From: Catelliglobosispora koreensis DSM 44566
Lineage (GTDB): Bacteria > Actinomycetota > Actinomycetes > Mycobacteriales > Micromonosporaceae
NCBI RefSeq assembly: GCF_000379685.1
Contig: NZ_KB903249.1
Coordinates: 166,795-230,794, forward strand
Direction of reading: 5' to 3'
DNA: 64,000 nt
Part shown: piece after piece, positions 15,273-24,009 of the stretch
Numbering within the stretch: the stretch's first letter is position 1
Layout of the letters: the number at the start of each line of letters is the position of its first letter
Made by a program: the position numbers and the translations under genes
The notes under the pieces: generated by a model
Told to the model about the DNA's origin: nothing
Seen by the model: only the letters and a program-made list of their open reading frames with translations
Database searches by the model: none

Positions 15273-16433
15273 TTAAGGCCGGATGGGCGTGCCGTCGGGA
15301 AGACGGACCAGCGTCCAGTGATCGGGTCCTTCACTGATGGGGAACTTGGCGGCCGCCTCCTCATCAATGTCGATGCCGATACCGGGAAGACTTGACGGGT
15401 AAAGGAAACCGTCCTCGGCTCGCGGGCAGCCCGGGAACACCTCCTCCACAGTGGACGGAAAGCCGGGCCATTCCTGGATGCCGAAATTGTGCGCGGTAAC
15501 GTCCAGATGCAGCTGCGCCGCGTGACCGACCGGGGACGTGTCGCGGGGCCCGTGCCAGGCGGTCCGCACGCCGAACGCTTCTGACACGGCCGCGAGCTTG
15601 CGGGCCGGTGTCAGGCCACCAATCGCACTCACATGCACCCGGATGAAGTCGATCTCACGCCGTTCCAGCAGCGGCAGCCACTCCTGCGGATTCGTGAACA
15701 GCTCACCGAGCGCGATCGGCACCGTCGAATGCTGGCGCAGCCGGGGGAGCCATGCCAGGTGCTCCGGGGGCAGCGGATCCTCCAGATAGAACAGCCTGTG
15801 CTCACTTAACCGGGACGCCAGGGTGACCGCGTCGGCGGGAGAAAGTCTTTCGTGCACATCGTGAATCAGTTCGACCTCAGGGCCTAACTCCTCACGCAGA
15901 TAATCGAACAGCCGCGGCACGGACCGGCCGTAGGCCTGCGCGTCGAAAGTCGTTCCACCGTAACCGTTTTGCTGACAGCGCACGTGCCGCACGCCCTGCT
16001 CTTGAAAGCCTCGCACAGCATCGGCGACCTCGGCCGGATCGCGTCCTTCGGCGTGCCGGTAAATCGTTGCCCCACCGCGGCAACGTCCGCCCAGCAGTTC
16101 GTAGAGCGGCAGTCCCGCGCGCTTGCCAAGGATGTCCCACAGCGCTTGGTCCACGCCCGAGATGGCGTTGTTCATGATCGGGCCGGTACGCCAGTAGGCG
16201 TTGACATACATGGTTTGCCACAGATCCTCGATCGCGTTCACCGGCTTGCCGACGAGGAACGGCTCGAGATAGTCCGTGATAGCTGTGCGCACAGCGGTTG
16301 GCCGCTGGGTGAAGGTCGCGCAACCAACGCCGTAGAGCTCTGGTTCCGAAGTCTCCACTTTCACCACGACGAGCCGGTTGAACCCGTCAGGCATGGTGAG
16401 AATGGGCCGGACCCGCCGGATCGTGATCGTCAT
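15273..16433 (-). CDS. Enolase-superfamily dehydratase, mannonate dehydratase/RspA-like
   Basis: A 386-residue mandelate racemase/muconate-lactonizing-type enzyme of the D-mannonate dehydratase (ManD/RspA) family. Signature pieces include WRTGPIMNNAISGVDQALWD in the capping domain, LIHDVHERL and FYLEDPLPPE supplying metal ligands, ALGELFTNPQEW and WHGPRDTSPVGHAAQLHLD near the active site. ManD members dehydrate mannonate or gluconate to 2-keto-3-deoxygluconate; many have low activity, so the substrate is uncertain. It overlaps the upstream epimerase by ATGA, forming a two-gene operon of apparent sugar-acid metabolism, consistent with the pectate lyase at 5 kb and a PfkB kinase at the right edge. 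Confidence 0.85.
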   Translation of the reverse strand: MTITIRRVRPILTMPDGFNRLVVVKVETSEPELYGVGCATFTQRPTAVRTAITDYLEPFLVGKPVNAIEDLWQTMYVNAYWRTGPIMNNAISGVDQALWDILGKRAGLPLYELLGGRCRGGATIYRHAEGRDPAEVADAVRGFQEQGVRHVRCQQNGYGGTTFDAQAYGRSVPRLFDYLREELGPEVELIHDVHERLSPADAVTLASRLSEHRLFYLEDPLPPEHLAWLPRLRQHSTVPIALGELFTNPQEWLPLLERREIDFIRVHVSAIGGLTPARKLAAVSEAFGVRTAWHGPRDTSPVGHAAQLHLDVTAHNFGIQEWPGFPSTVEEVFPGCPRAEDGFLYPSSLPGIGIDIDEEAAAKFPISEGPDHWTLVRLPDGTPIRP

Positions 16434-17236
16434 CGTGGCTCCCAGCCAATCGTCTCCCGCGCCAGCGAACAGTCCACTAACGACCAGTGCGGATCGTCTC
16501 CGGGCGTGCGTGGCACGTGCGGGAAGAATTCGTCGAGCAAGTCATTCGTCGGCTGCGGCGCCATCGTCACCGCGGCGGTCAGCAGCAGTGCCAAGTGCCC
16601 GTCAACCTCGACGTCGAGGCAACGCAGGCAAGCGTCAGCGACATCATCGTCGTAGACGTGGGACCACAGGCTTGCCGCCGCTGTGCGGGGACGATCGGCC
16701 ATCAGTTGCCGCCAGCGGGGCACGGTCTCCTCGCTGACGAGATGGGAGAACCGCAGCGACACGGCCGACCCATCACCGGCTCGCGCGAAGGCTTCGGCGA
16801 TCTGCTCACCGGCCTGCTTGGACAGTCCGTAAGGGTCCTGTGGCCGCAGCGGGTGCGCCTCGGTTAGCGGAAAGTAGTCGGGTTCTGACCAGACTCGCTG
16901 AAACGGATAGCCATACGCCGACAGACTGGACGCCGAGACCACCCGGCGGATGCCGAGCTTGGCCGCCGCGTCGAAGACGTGGAACGTGCCGGTGACGTTC
17001 TTGGCGTACACGATCGCGTCAGGCAACGACCCCGGCGCCGGGATCGCGCCAAGGTGGACGACCGCGCCGGCACCGGCGAGCACACTGAACACAGCTCCCG
17101 CGTCGCCTAGGTCAGCCTGGACCACCCGTGGGCCAGGCTCCAGATCCAAGCCCACGACATCGTCGCCGCGCTCGGCTAGTTTGCGCATCACGATGCGGCC
17201 AAGTCGCCCCGACGCACCGGTTACCACCACCCGCAT
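16430..17236 (-). CDS. NAD-dependent epimerase/dehydratase, uronate-dehydrogenase-like
   Basis: A 268-residue extended-SDR protein: GASGRLGRIVMRKL is the NAD motif, SSLSAYG the catalytic Ser/Thr strand and YGLSKQAGE the YxxxK pair. The shortened C-terminal region and SDR sequence style resemble uronate dehydrogenase and related sugar-oxidising enzymes rather than full-length UDP-sugar epimerases. Start ATG 17236 begins directly with the Rossmann strand. Coupled by ATGA to the ManD-like dehydratase, it probably works on the same sugar acid; the exact substrate is inference. Confidence 0.82.
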   Translation of the reverse strand: MRVVVTGASGRLGRIVMRKLAERGDDVVGLDLEPGPRVVQADLGDAGAVFSVLAGAGAVVHLGAIPAPGSLPDAIVYAKNVTGTFHVFDAAAKLGIRRVVSASSLSAYGYPFQRVWSEPDYFPLTEAHPLRPQDPYGLSKQAGEQIAEAFARAGDGSAVSLRFSHLVSEETVPRWRQLMADRPRTAAASLWSHVYDDDVADACLRCLDVEVDGHLALLLTAAVTMAPQPTNDLLDEFFPHVPRTPGDDPHWSLVDCSLARETIGWEPR

Positions 17237-17294
17237 TCCGCCGACAATAGCCGTGCTGGCCGGCCTGGAGTGCGGCCTTCCATAGTGGACGCTC

Positions 17295-19046
17295 ATGCAC
17301 GAGGATGCTGTGGTGGATCGGGTCATCGGCGGGCGTTATGAGCTCCGTGAACAGCTATCTGACAATTCGTGGCAGGGCTGGGACCCTGTGTTAGGGCGGT
17401 CCGTCTTCGTCACGCTCTTACCCTCGGGGGCAAACCTTGAGGCGTTACGCGGTCATGCGGTGATCCCGGTGGTGGACTGCGGCGACGGTTTCGTGGTCAC
17501 GGAAACTGTTGCGGGCACAGCTCTTTCCGGCTCGTCCTTGCCGCCATCGGCTCTTTCCGCGCTGCTGGCACAGGTCGCCGAGGGACTGCAACTGTTGCAC
17601 GATCAGGGTCTCGGCCACGGCGGCATATCGCTCGATCACCTGGTCCTTCGCGCTGACGGCGTGGTGGTGCTGACCGGCTTCGCGTTCTCCGGCTCACCAT
17701 CCGAGGACGTGCTGGCCTTCTCCGCCGTGGCGAGCGAGTTGCTCGAGCGGCCAGTCTCGGCTGCCTCGGCCCAGGAACTGGCAGCCACCGTGCGCGGACT
17801 CTTCCCACCCATTCCGTTCCCACCAGCGCCCGTGACTGCGCCACCCGCGCATTGGGCGCCCGCCCCACCGCCGTTTGATCCGCGGCCGTTGGAGTCCGAG
17901 CCGACAGAGCCGACGTCGGCCGAGCCCGCGTTGCCCTCCTACGAGGCGCGGCCAGTTCCCGCTGACGGCAGATTCGGCTCACCCCCGTCCACGTCACCAG
18001 CCCTCGACGAGACGTCACCCGCGCTCGACGAATCGTCACCGGAGCCACGGGAGGCCGCGCCAGCCTTCAATCAACCGCCGGCGCTTGAGGAAACATCGCC
18101 TGCACTTGATGACGCGACGCCGGAGCCTAGGGAAACGTGGCCGGTGCTTGAGGAAACGGCTCCGGCGCTGGAAGAGACGCAGGACGCGTTCGCACAACCG
18201 GCACCGCCGCCGGCCCGAAACGCGCCAGGCGCACCGACCACAGACGCCATGCCGGGTGCGGGTGTTGGGGCTGGCGCGAGTGGTGGGCCGGCAGGAGCGG
18301 GACGTTCGGGCGTGCCAGGCTCGCGCAGCGGTGGCAGCGGTGGCAGCGTGGGAGGCGCTGGGGGCGTCGCGCGGGCGCGGAAGACGGCGGCTGGACGGCC
18401 CGTGCCGGGGCGGCCGTCGGTGCAGGGGAATCCGATGGCGTTCACCATGAGTGTCAGCTATCCGCGGCGGGTCGCGAAAGGACGGTCGGCGACGTTCCTT
18501 GTGCAGATCCACGCTCCCGAGGGTTTGGAGGCCGCGTCACAGCGGCTGGCGCAGATCTTCTCGGAGACCCCGGCGGCTCAAGCGTCGACGCAAGGTCAGT
18601 TGCGCCTCGGTGCCGAGGTGGAGATCGCCCTATCGTCGCCCGACGTTCAGTTCTCGCAGCCAGCAAAGTGGACGGTTACCGAGTCTGGCATCGACACCGC
18701 GTTCTGGGCGCGGCCGGATGAGACAGCGCGCGGTGGAGAGCACACTGGCGTCTTGACGATCCGTGAGAACGGCCGCGATCTGGCGTCGCTGCCGTTCACG
18801 CTGACGATCGCCGACTATGCGCTGGGCAAGATTTCCCGCCCGGCCATGCGTTTCGCGTTTACCGGGGCGGGAGTGGCCGCGTCGATCGCGATTCTCACCT
18901 ACAGCCAGCTCAACCACGTACAAGAACTCGCTGGCCTTGTCACGAGTGCGCTCGGGGCGGTGGTTTCGGCGGTGGTGACGGAGCGGACCACGGCGCTTTA
19001 CCGCCGGAGGGCAGGAAACGCCTCCACCACCGTCCCGGCGGCATAG
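17295..19046 (+). CDS. Membrane-anchored pseudokinase with repeat linker and C-terminal beta domain
   Basis: A 583-residue protein. Residues about 10-165 follow a Ser/Thr kinase N-lobe and start of the C-lobe (GGRYELREQLSDNSW, HDQGLGHGGISLDHLVL, VVVLTGFAFSG), yet the beta-3 Lys, the catalytic-loop Asp/Lys and the DFG Asp are all replaced, and the C-lobe is cut short, so it should not phosphorylate. A Pro-rich stretch, degenerate repeats of the type ALDETSPEPRE (about 235-300) and a Gly-rich linker follow. Residues about 380-505 look like a beta-sandwich (SYPRRVAKGRSATFLVQIHA, HTGVLTIRENG), then two hydrophobic helices end the protein. Divergent from the epimerase. Function unknown. Confidence 0.7.
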   Translation: MHEDAVVDRVIGGRYELREQLSDNSWQGWDPVLGRSVFVTLLPSGANLEALRGHAVIPVVDCGDGFVVTETVAGTALSGSSLPPSALSALLAQVAEGLQLLHDQGLGHGGISLDHLVLRADGVVVLTGFAFSGSPSEDVLAFSAVASELLERPVSAASAQELAATVRGLFPPIPFPPAPVTAPPAHWAPAPPPFDPRPLESEPTEPTSAEPALPSYEARPVPADGRFGSPPSTSPALDETSPALDESSPEPREAAPAFNQPPALEETSPALDDATPEPRETWPVLEETAPALEETQDAFAQPAPPPARNAPGAPTTDAMPGAGVGAGASGGPAGAGRSGVPGSRSGGSGGSVGGAGGVARARKTAAGRPVPGRPSVQGNPMAFTMSVSYPRRVAKGRSATFLVQIHAPEGLEAASQRLAQIFSETPAAQASTQGQLRLGAEVEIALSSPDVQFSQPAKWTVTESGIDTAFWARPDETARGGEHTGVLTIRENGRDLASLPFTLTIADYALGKISRPAMRFAFTGAGVAASIAILTYSQLNHVQELAGLVTSALGAVVSAVVTERTTALYRRRAGNASTTVPAA

Positions 19047-19072
19047 GCGCAGGACGGTGGTGGAACGGGCGG

Positions 19073-20773
19073 TTAGACGGTGTCGACGCTGAAGTTGCAC
19101 CACGCGGACCACGGCGAGTAGGACGTGCCGTCGTGGGTGCGGACTCGCCAGGTGAAGCTCTTGCCGTCGGCGGCCGCTCCGAGATCGGCGACGACGCTGC
19201 CGTAGTTGCCTGCCGGGATCTGCCCGCTGGTAACCGTGTTGACGGTCCCGGACGGCAGTTCCTGCCACTCAAAGAACCCCGCCAGCAGTGATCCCGTGTC
19301 CGGGTCGAGGTACTGCGCCTTGAGCGCTGGCGTGGAGGTGGCGATGGTCGAGTCGCAGCCGGCGTCCGCGACCGTGAGGCTGGCCGGTGTCGCGGGCGGG
19401 TTGCCGTAGGTCACGACCAGCTGGGCGGTGTTGTGCAGGAACTTCATCCATTGATAGGTGCCGGATTCTCCGGTGCCCGACGGACTGGTGCACATGCACA
19501 GGCCGATGCCATAGCTGGGCTGTCCCGCGCTGACCTTGCTCTGCAGGTCGTTGCGCAAGGCGCTGCTGGTGATGTTCAGAAGGTCGTCACCCTGGTCCCC
19601 GCCACATGAGCCGGACTCGTTGGACTGGCCCCAGGCCGAGCCGAGTTGCGTGAGCAGCGCGGGCGACCAGGTGACGCGGCTGCCAGCGGCACCTGTCTGC
19701 GGTGCGGTGTTGTAAGCGTACGCGGTGTTGCCAGCGCAGGCGGCCGTGTGATCGAGCGTGATGCGCATGACGGCGGTCTGGACGCTCTGGCCCGCCAGCG
19801 ACGTGACCGGGAAGGTGAAGAACGACCGGAAAATCTTGCCGTCATCGGGGTTGCGGCCGACCCGGGCGTGCTCGCCGGGCGTCCAGCTGGCGTTGGCGTT
19901 GTTGGCGTAGACCCACGTGGAGGCCATCGGCTGCCAGACGGGATCGATGTAAAGCGGAAGCACCCCGGTCTTGAGGAGCTGAGCGTCCGGAATCACGGAC
20001 AGCTTGCTGCCCTTGACGACCGTGCCGACCGGGCGGGTCTTGGCGAGTTCGCTCGGGCCGTGCACGGTCGAGCGCTTGAGGTCAGCCGAGGAGTCCCACA
20101 TGGAGGCGGCGTGCGAGCCGAGCGGGAGCACCTTGCCGTCGGCGTCGACCAGTTCGATGTCGCCGTCGGCTTTGGCCCGCGCCATAACGTCGCCGGACAC
20201 GCCGTATTCGATCGAGGCCAGAGCCGGATTCGCCGCTGCCGCAGCGGTTTTGACGACTAGCACGTGCGTAAAGCCCGACCGTGTGGCGGTCACCGCGAGG
20301 TCAACGCCCGGCAGGACTTCGGCATACGTGGCGGTGTCGCCGTCGACCGTCGCGGCGGGCAGCGGCGCCGGCCACGACAGTTCGAAGCGCTTACCGTCCA
20401 CAATGGAGATAGCGAAAGGTGACGATCCGCCCACGGAGAAGCTCACGTCAACGGCGGCCTTCGGAGCGAGACGGCCGTTGTCATCCTTGTGTAGTTTGGT
20501 GTCAATGTCCTTCCACGCACCGTTTTTGCGCACGCGCTGCGGCGAGGCGAACGTCTTGAGCGTGGTGGTGCCGTCAGGGTTGGCGAAGAACTGATCGCGG
20601 TCGGTCCGCCCGGAAAGAATCTCGACAGCGATGTCGCACTGGGCGGCGAGCCGCCGGGCTGAAGTCCCGTCTGCGGCCTCCGCACCGCACACGGCCGGGC
20701 CGGCCTGAGCGGGAGCCGACAACGTGGCGAACACCAGCCCGCTAAAGAGGGTGGTTCCTAAGATTCGCTTCAT
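19073..20773 (-). CDS. Large secreted protein resembling the N-terminus of RHS/DNRLRE-type surface proteins
   Basis: A 566-residue secreted protein with a Sec signal (MKRILGTTLFSGLVFATLSA). It has the N-terminal module found in very large actinobacterial RHS and LamG/DNRLRE proteins: FASPQRVRKNGAWKDIDTKL, then a beta-rich central part with FRSFFTFPV and a DNRLRE-like domain, and one fibronectin-like unit that ends WCNFSVDTV at the stop. Where larger relatives continue into LamG or RHS repeats, this one stops, so it is a stand-alone short form or a truncation at the domain border. No RHS repeats or toxin domain are present. ATG 20773 directly starts the signal. Confidence 0.65.
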   Translation of the reverse strand: MKRILGTTLFSGLVFATLSAPAQAGPAVCGAEAADGTSARRLAAQCDIAVEILSGRTDRDQFFANPDGTTTLKTFASPQRVRKNGAWKDIDTKLHKDDNGRLAPKAAVDVSFSVGGSSPFAISIVDGKRFELSWPAPLPAATVDGDTATYAEVLPGVDLAVTATRSGFTHVLVVKTAAAAANPALASIEYGVSGDVMARAKADGDIELVDADGKVLPLGSHAASMWDSSADLKRSTVHGPSELAKTRPVGTVVKGSKLSVIPDAQLLKTGVLPLYIDPVWQPMASTWVYANNANASWTPGEHARVGRNPDDGKIFRSFFTFPVTSLAGQSVQTAVMRITLDHTAACAGNTAYAYNTAPQTGAAGSRVTWSPALLTQLGSAWGQSNESGSCGGDQGDDLLNITSSALRNDLQSKVSAGQPSYGIGLCMCTSPSGTGESGTYQWMKFLHNTAQLVVTYGNPPATPASLTVADAGCDSTIATSTPALKAQYLDPDTGSLLAGFFEWQELPSGTVNTVTSGQIPAGNYGSVVADLGAAADGKSFTWRVRTHDGTSYSPWSAWCNFSVDTV

Positions 20774-20846
20774 GCGAGCAGCCTCGGACAGTAACGCATA
20801 GGCAACGCACCGGCTACGTACAGCGAAAAACTGGTAGCCTCCCCCA

Positions 20847-21284
20847 ATGGGCCAGGTCGCGGTTTCGGTTGTTATCAACCGCCCTGTGGGCTGGGTGTTC
20901 GAGTTCGTGACCGACCTTCGCCACGATGTCCATTGGTATAAGGGCGTTCAGACGGTTTTGCTGCTGTCCGAAGTGGACCGGAGTGTGGGCACTCGTTATG
21001 AGCAGCGCACCAAACTGTTTGGCGTCTCGTTCACGGCCACGATGACGGTCACCGCATACGATCCGCCGCACGGCATGACGCTGGTTTCCTCGGATTCGCT
21101 GACCCCTTTCGTGGCCCATTACCGCTTCGATCCTGTTGACAGCGGGAGCACCCGGTTCACCCTTTCTGCGGAGGTTTCCAGCTCCGGGGCATACCGCCTT
21201 TTCGGGCCGCTTTTCGTCCCTCTCGTCCGAGCCGCTACCAACCGCCGCCTGCGGATTCTCAAGCGCGTGCTTGAGGCGGAGTAG
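20847..21284 (+). CDS. SRPBCC (START-like) family protein
   Basis: A 145-residue single-domain protein with the polyketide cyclase/dehydrase-like START fold: the opening VAVSVVINRPVGWVFEFVTD is characteristic, followed by the alternating beta strands YEQRTKLFGVSFTATMTV and STRFTLSAEVSS and a long C-terminal helix (ATNRRLRILKRVLEAE). Such proteins bind small hydrophobic ligands in a central cavity; no catalytic role can be assigned. It is divergent from the large secreted protein and is followed by a hairpin. Confidence 0.85.
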   Translation: MGQVAVSVVINRPVGWVFEFVTDLRHDVHWYKGVQTVLLLSEVDRSVGTRYEQRTKLFGVSFTATMTVTAYDPPHGMTLVSSDSLTPFVAHYRFDPVDSGSTRFTLSAEVSSSGAYRLFGPLFVPLVRAATNRRLRILKRVLEAE

Positions 21285-21299
21285 CCTTCCGCGAGAAGA

Positions 21300-21320
21300 T
21301 CACCCGCACGACGCGGGTGA
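21300..21320 (+). terminator. Hairpin after SRPBCC gene
   Basis: TCACCCGC-ACGAC-GCGGGTGA is a perfect 8-bp stem with a 5-base loop, 16 bases after the SRPBCC stop. It separates that gene from the ABC importer operon. Confidence 0.6.
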
Positions 21321-21437
21321 GGGTTAGCAGACCACATGGAAACGCCAGGTGTTGTGGGGCAGTCCCACATGGCCGCGTGTGGTGCTCGTCTCTAGCGTTG
21401 CCGGAGACCACGAACTCCTAACCTAGGGGACACGGGA

Positions 21438-22583
21438 ATGAAACGACGGCTAGTAATCATCGCCGCGGCGGCACTAGCCGCCGGTGCGTGCAGCACCCCG
21501 CAGGAGGCCGCGGCACCGCAGGAAGGTGCGCCGGTCAAGGTGGGCCTGGTCTATTCGCAGACCGGTGCGCTGGCGAGCTACGGCAAGCAATACATAGACA
21601 GTTTCAAGGCCGGTCTGGCTCACGCGACCGGTGGCACGAACAAGGCGGGCAACCGCGCCATCGAGATCATTGAGTCTGACGACGCCGGTGATCCTGCCAA
21701 GGCGGTGTCGGCTGTCAAGGACGTGATCGGCAAGGGCGCGCTCATCATCGCGGGCTCGACTTCCTCGGGTGTCGCGCTCCAGGTGGCCCCGGTCGCCGCG
21801 CAGAACAAGGTGCTCTTCATTTCCGGGCCCGCGGCCAGCGATGCGATCACGGGCGTCAACCGCTACACGTTCCGCTCCGGGCGACAGTCCTATCAGGACG
21901 TCCTGACAGCGAAGTCGTTCATCGAGCCAGCGGGCAAGAACGTCCTTGTTTTCGCGCAGGAAGGCGCCTTCGGCAAGTCAAACGTTGACGCCGTGACCGC
22001 CGTTATCGGCGGCGCCGGGGCCAAGGTGACCTCGCTGATGGTTCCCGCGAGCGCGACTGACTTCACCCCGTTCGCCCGGCAGGTGCTGACCGCCAAGCCC
22101 GACATGCTTTTCGTGGCGTGGGCCGGAACGACCGCCCCGGCGATGTGGCAAGCGCTGGATCAGCAGGGCGTGCTGGCCGCGACCAAGGTGGTTACCGGGC
22201 TGGACCAGAAGGCGTCATACCCAACGTTTGGCGCCGCGGGAGAGAAGGTTTCATTCCTCTCGCACTACTTCGAGGGCGCGACGACCAACGACTTCACCAA
22301 GGCCGTGACCTCAGGGCTGGACATCTTCTCCCCGGACGGCTTCAACGCCGCACAGATGATCGTGCAGGCAATCAAAGAGGGTGGCGACAATACGGAGAAG
22401 ATGATCACCGCGTTGGAGGGCTTCTCCTTCGACGGCATCAAGGGCAAGAACACCGTCCGCAAGGAAGACCACGCGCTGATTCAGCCGATGTTCCAGGTCA
22501 AGCTCGCTGGCGGTAAGCCACAGCTCGTCAAGGCACTCACACCCGAAGAGGTCAGCCCGCCGGCTGCCGCGATGAAGTCCTGA
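21438..22583 (+). CDS. Branched-chain-type ABC importer, substrate-binding lipoprotein
   Basis: A 381-residue periplasmic-binding protein of the Leu/Ile/Val family. The lipobox LAAGAC places the acylated Cys at residue 18, so the protein is anchored outside the membrane. The ligand-binding fold shows VKVGLVYSQTGALASYGKQY, SDDAGDPAKAVSAVKDVI, IAGSTSSGVALQVAPVAAQN and the C-terminal GFSFDGIKGK. It heads a five-gene operon (lipoprotein, two ATPases, two permeases). Family members carry amino acids, amides, urea or short carboxylates. Location beside a PHB depolymerase and 3-hydroxybutyrate dehydrogenase makes hydroxybutyrate or its oligomers a candidate ligand (inference). Confidence 0.9.
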   Translation: MKRRLVIIAAAALAAGACSTPQEAAAPQEGAPVKVGLVYSQTGALASYGKQYIDSFKAGLAHATGGTNKAGNRAIEIIESDDAGDPAKAVSAVKDVIGKGALIIAGSTSSGVALQVAPVAAQNKVLFISGPAASDAITGVNRYTFRSGRQSYQDVLTAKSFIEPAGKNVLVFAQEGAFGKSNVDAVTAVIGGAGAKVTSLMVPASATDFTPFARQVLTAKPDMLFVAWAGTTAPAMWQALDQQGVLAATKVVTGLDQKASYPTFGAAGEKVSFLSHYFEGATTNDFTKAVTSGLDIFSPDGFNAAQMIVQAIKEGGDNTEKMITALEGFSFDGIKGKNTVRKEDHALIQPMFQVKLAGGKPQLVKALTPEEVSPPAAAMKS

Positions 22584-22585
22584 AC

Positions 22586-23323
22586 ATGCCTGTCCTCAGC
22601 ACTCATGATCTGACCTGGCGCATCGGTGGGGTGCCGATCGTGGAGGGAGTCTCACTTGAGCTCCACCCCGGCGAGTTCCTCGGCGTGATCGGCCCCAACG
22701 GCGCTGGCAAGACGTCTTTGTTCAACCTGATTTCAGGACTGCACCCGGCTACCTCCGGCCGGGTGCGGCTCCTCGGGCGAGACATCACCCGCCTGGCCCC
22801 GTTCAAGCGGGCCAGGCTCGGCCTCGGGCGGACGTTTCAGGCGTCGTCGGTGTTCGGCTCGCTCAGCGTCCGGGAAAACGTCGCCCTGGCCGCTCAGGCG
22901 CGTTCCGGCGGATCGATGTCCTTATTCTCTAAAGCCAGTGGGTACTCCAAGGCCGACGAGTGCCTGGAAACCGTTGGCCTGACGGACCGTTCGGCGGTGC
23001 TGGCGGGCACGCTCGCGCACGGAGACAAGCGCAAGCTGGAGATCGCGTTGCTGTTGGCCGGTGACCCGAAGGTGCTCCTGCTGGACGAACCGATGGCGGG
23101 TGTGTCCACTGAGGACATACCGGGCCTCGTTGAGGTGATCCGCCGGGTCCTCGGCGACGGTGGGCGGTCGGTCCTCATGGTGGAACACCACATGGATGTC
23201 ATCCTCGGGCTGGCCGACCGGCTGGCCGTCATGCATCACGGCGCGTTGCTCGCGATCGGCACTCCCGACGAAGTCATGGCCAATGCCGAAGTCCAGTCGG
23301 CCTATCTCGGGGAGGCGCTGTGA
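22586..23323 (+). CDS. ABC importer ATPase, LivG-like
   Basis: A 245-residue ATPase of the branched-chain importer type. Walker A is GPNGAGKTS, the signature is the LivG-type variant [12 protein letters not shown], Walker B is [12 protein letters not shown] and the H-loop is VEHHMDV. It starts 2 bases after the lipoprotein stop and overlaps the next ATPase by four bases, so the operon is translationally coupled. It would pair with the LivF-like protein to form the asymmetric ATPase dimer. Confidence 0.92.
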   Translation: MPVLSTHDLTWRIGGVPIVEGVSLELHPGEFLGVIGPNGAGKTSLFNLISGLHPATSGRVRLLGRDITRLAPFKRARLGLGRTFQASSVFGSLSVRENVALAAQARSGGSMSLFSKASGYSKADECLETVGLTDRSAVLAGTLAHGDKRKLEIALLLAGDPKVLLLDEPMAGVSTEDIPGLVEVIRRVLGDGGRSVLMVEHHMDVILGLADRLAVMHHGALLAIGTPDEVMANAEVQSAYLGEAL

Positions 23324-24009
23324 GCATTCTTTCGGTCAGTGATCTCCGGGTGAAGCTGAGCGGGCTCGACATCCTGCACGGGGTCTCGTTTGACGTCGCC
23401 GCAACGGGTGTCACGGCACTGCTCGGGCGCAATGGCGCGGGCAAGACCACGACGTTGCGGGCCGTTATGGGGCTGGCGCCCTACTCCGGAACGGTCAGTT
23501 TCGCCGGGTCGCCGTTGGACACTCGCACCTTCAAACGGGTCCAAGCCGGGCTGGGTTACGTGCCCGAAGACCGCTGCATCTTCGCTGGGCTGACCGTCGC
23601 GGAGAACTTGAAGCTCGCGTCACGGACCGCCAAACCCGACTATGACCTCGTTTTCGGCCTGTTCCCGGAGCTGTCGCAACGGTCGGCGCAGAAGGCTGGA
23701 TCGCTATCGGGCGGGCAGCAGCAGATGCTGTCGCTGGGACGGGTTCTGCTCAACGGCAACCGTCTGCTCGTCATCGATGAGCCGACGAAAGGCTTGGCAC
23801 CCAAGGTGGTGACCGAAGTCGCGTCGGCGCTGGAGCGGGTCGCTTTAGCTGTCCCCGTGCTCCTCGTCGAGCAAAACCTCGCCGTGGTCAGAAGGCTCGC
23901 GTCTGAGGCGATCGTCCTGTCGGGCGGCAAAGTTACGTGGACGGGCCAATCCCAGACGCTGCTCGAAGACGCGGCGCTCACCAAATCACTGCTCGGGGTG
24001 GGTCACTGA
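23320..24009 (+). CDS. ABC importer ATPase, LivF-like
   Basis: A 229-residue second ATPase: Walker A GRNGAGKTT, signature LSGGQQQMLSLGR, Walker B LLVIDEPTKGLAP and H-loop VEQNLAV, all intact. It is the LivF counterpart of the preceding LivG-like ATPase, as expected for HAAT-family importers. The start overlaps the upstream stop (GTGA) and its own TGA overlaps the permease ATG (TGATG). Confidence 0.92.
   Translation: MSILSVSDLRVKLSGLDILHGVSFDVAATGVTALLGRNGAGKTTTLRAVMGLAPYSGTVSFAGSPLDTRTFKRVQAGLGYVPEDRCIFAGLTVAENLKLASRTAKPDYDLVFGLFPELSQRSAQKAGSLSGGQQQMLSLGRVLLNGNRLLVIDEPTKGLAPKVVTEVASALERVALAVPVLLVEQNLAVVRRLASEAIVLSGGKVTWTGQSQTLLEDAALTKSLLGVGH

Noticed and set aside
19073-20773. RHS polymorphic toxin
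   Set aside because: No YD repeats, no DPxG-type cleavage region, no toxin tip or immunity gene follows.
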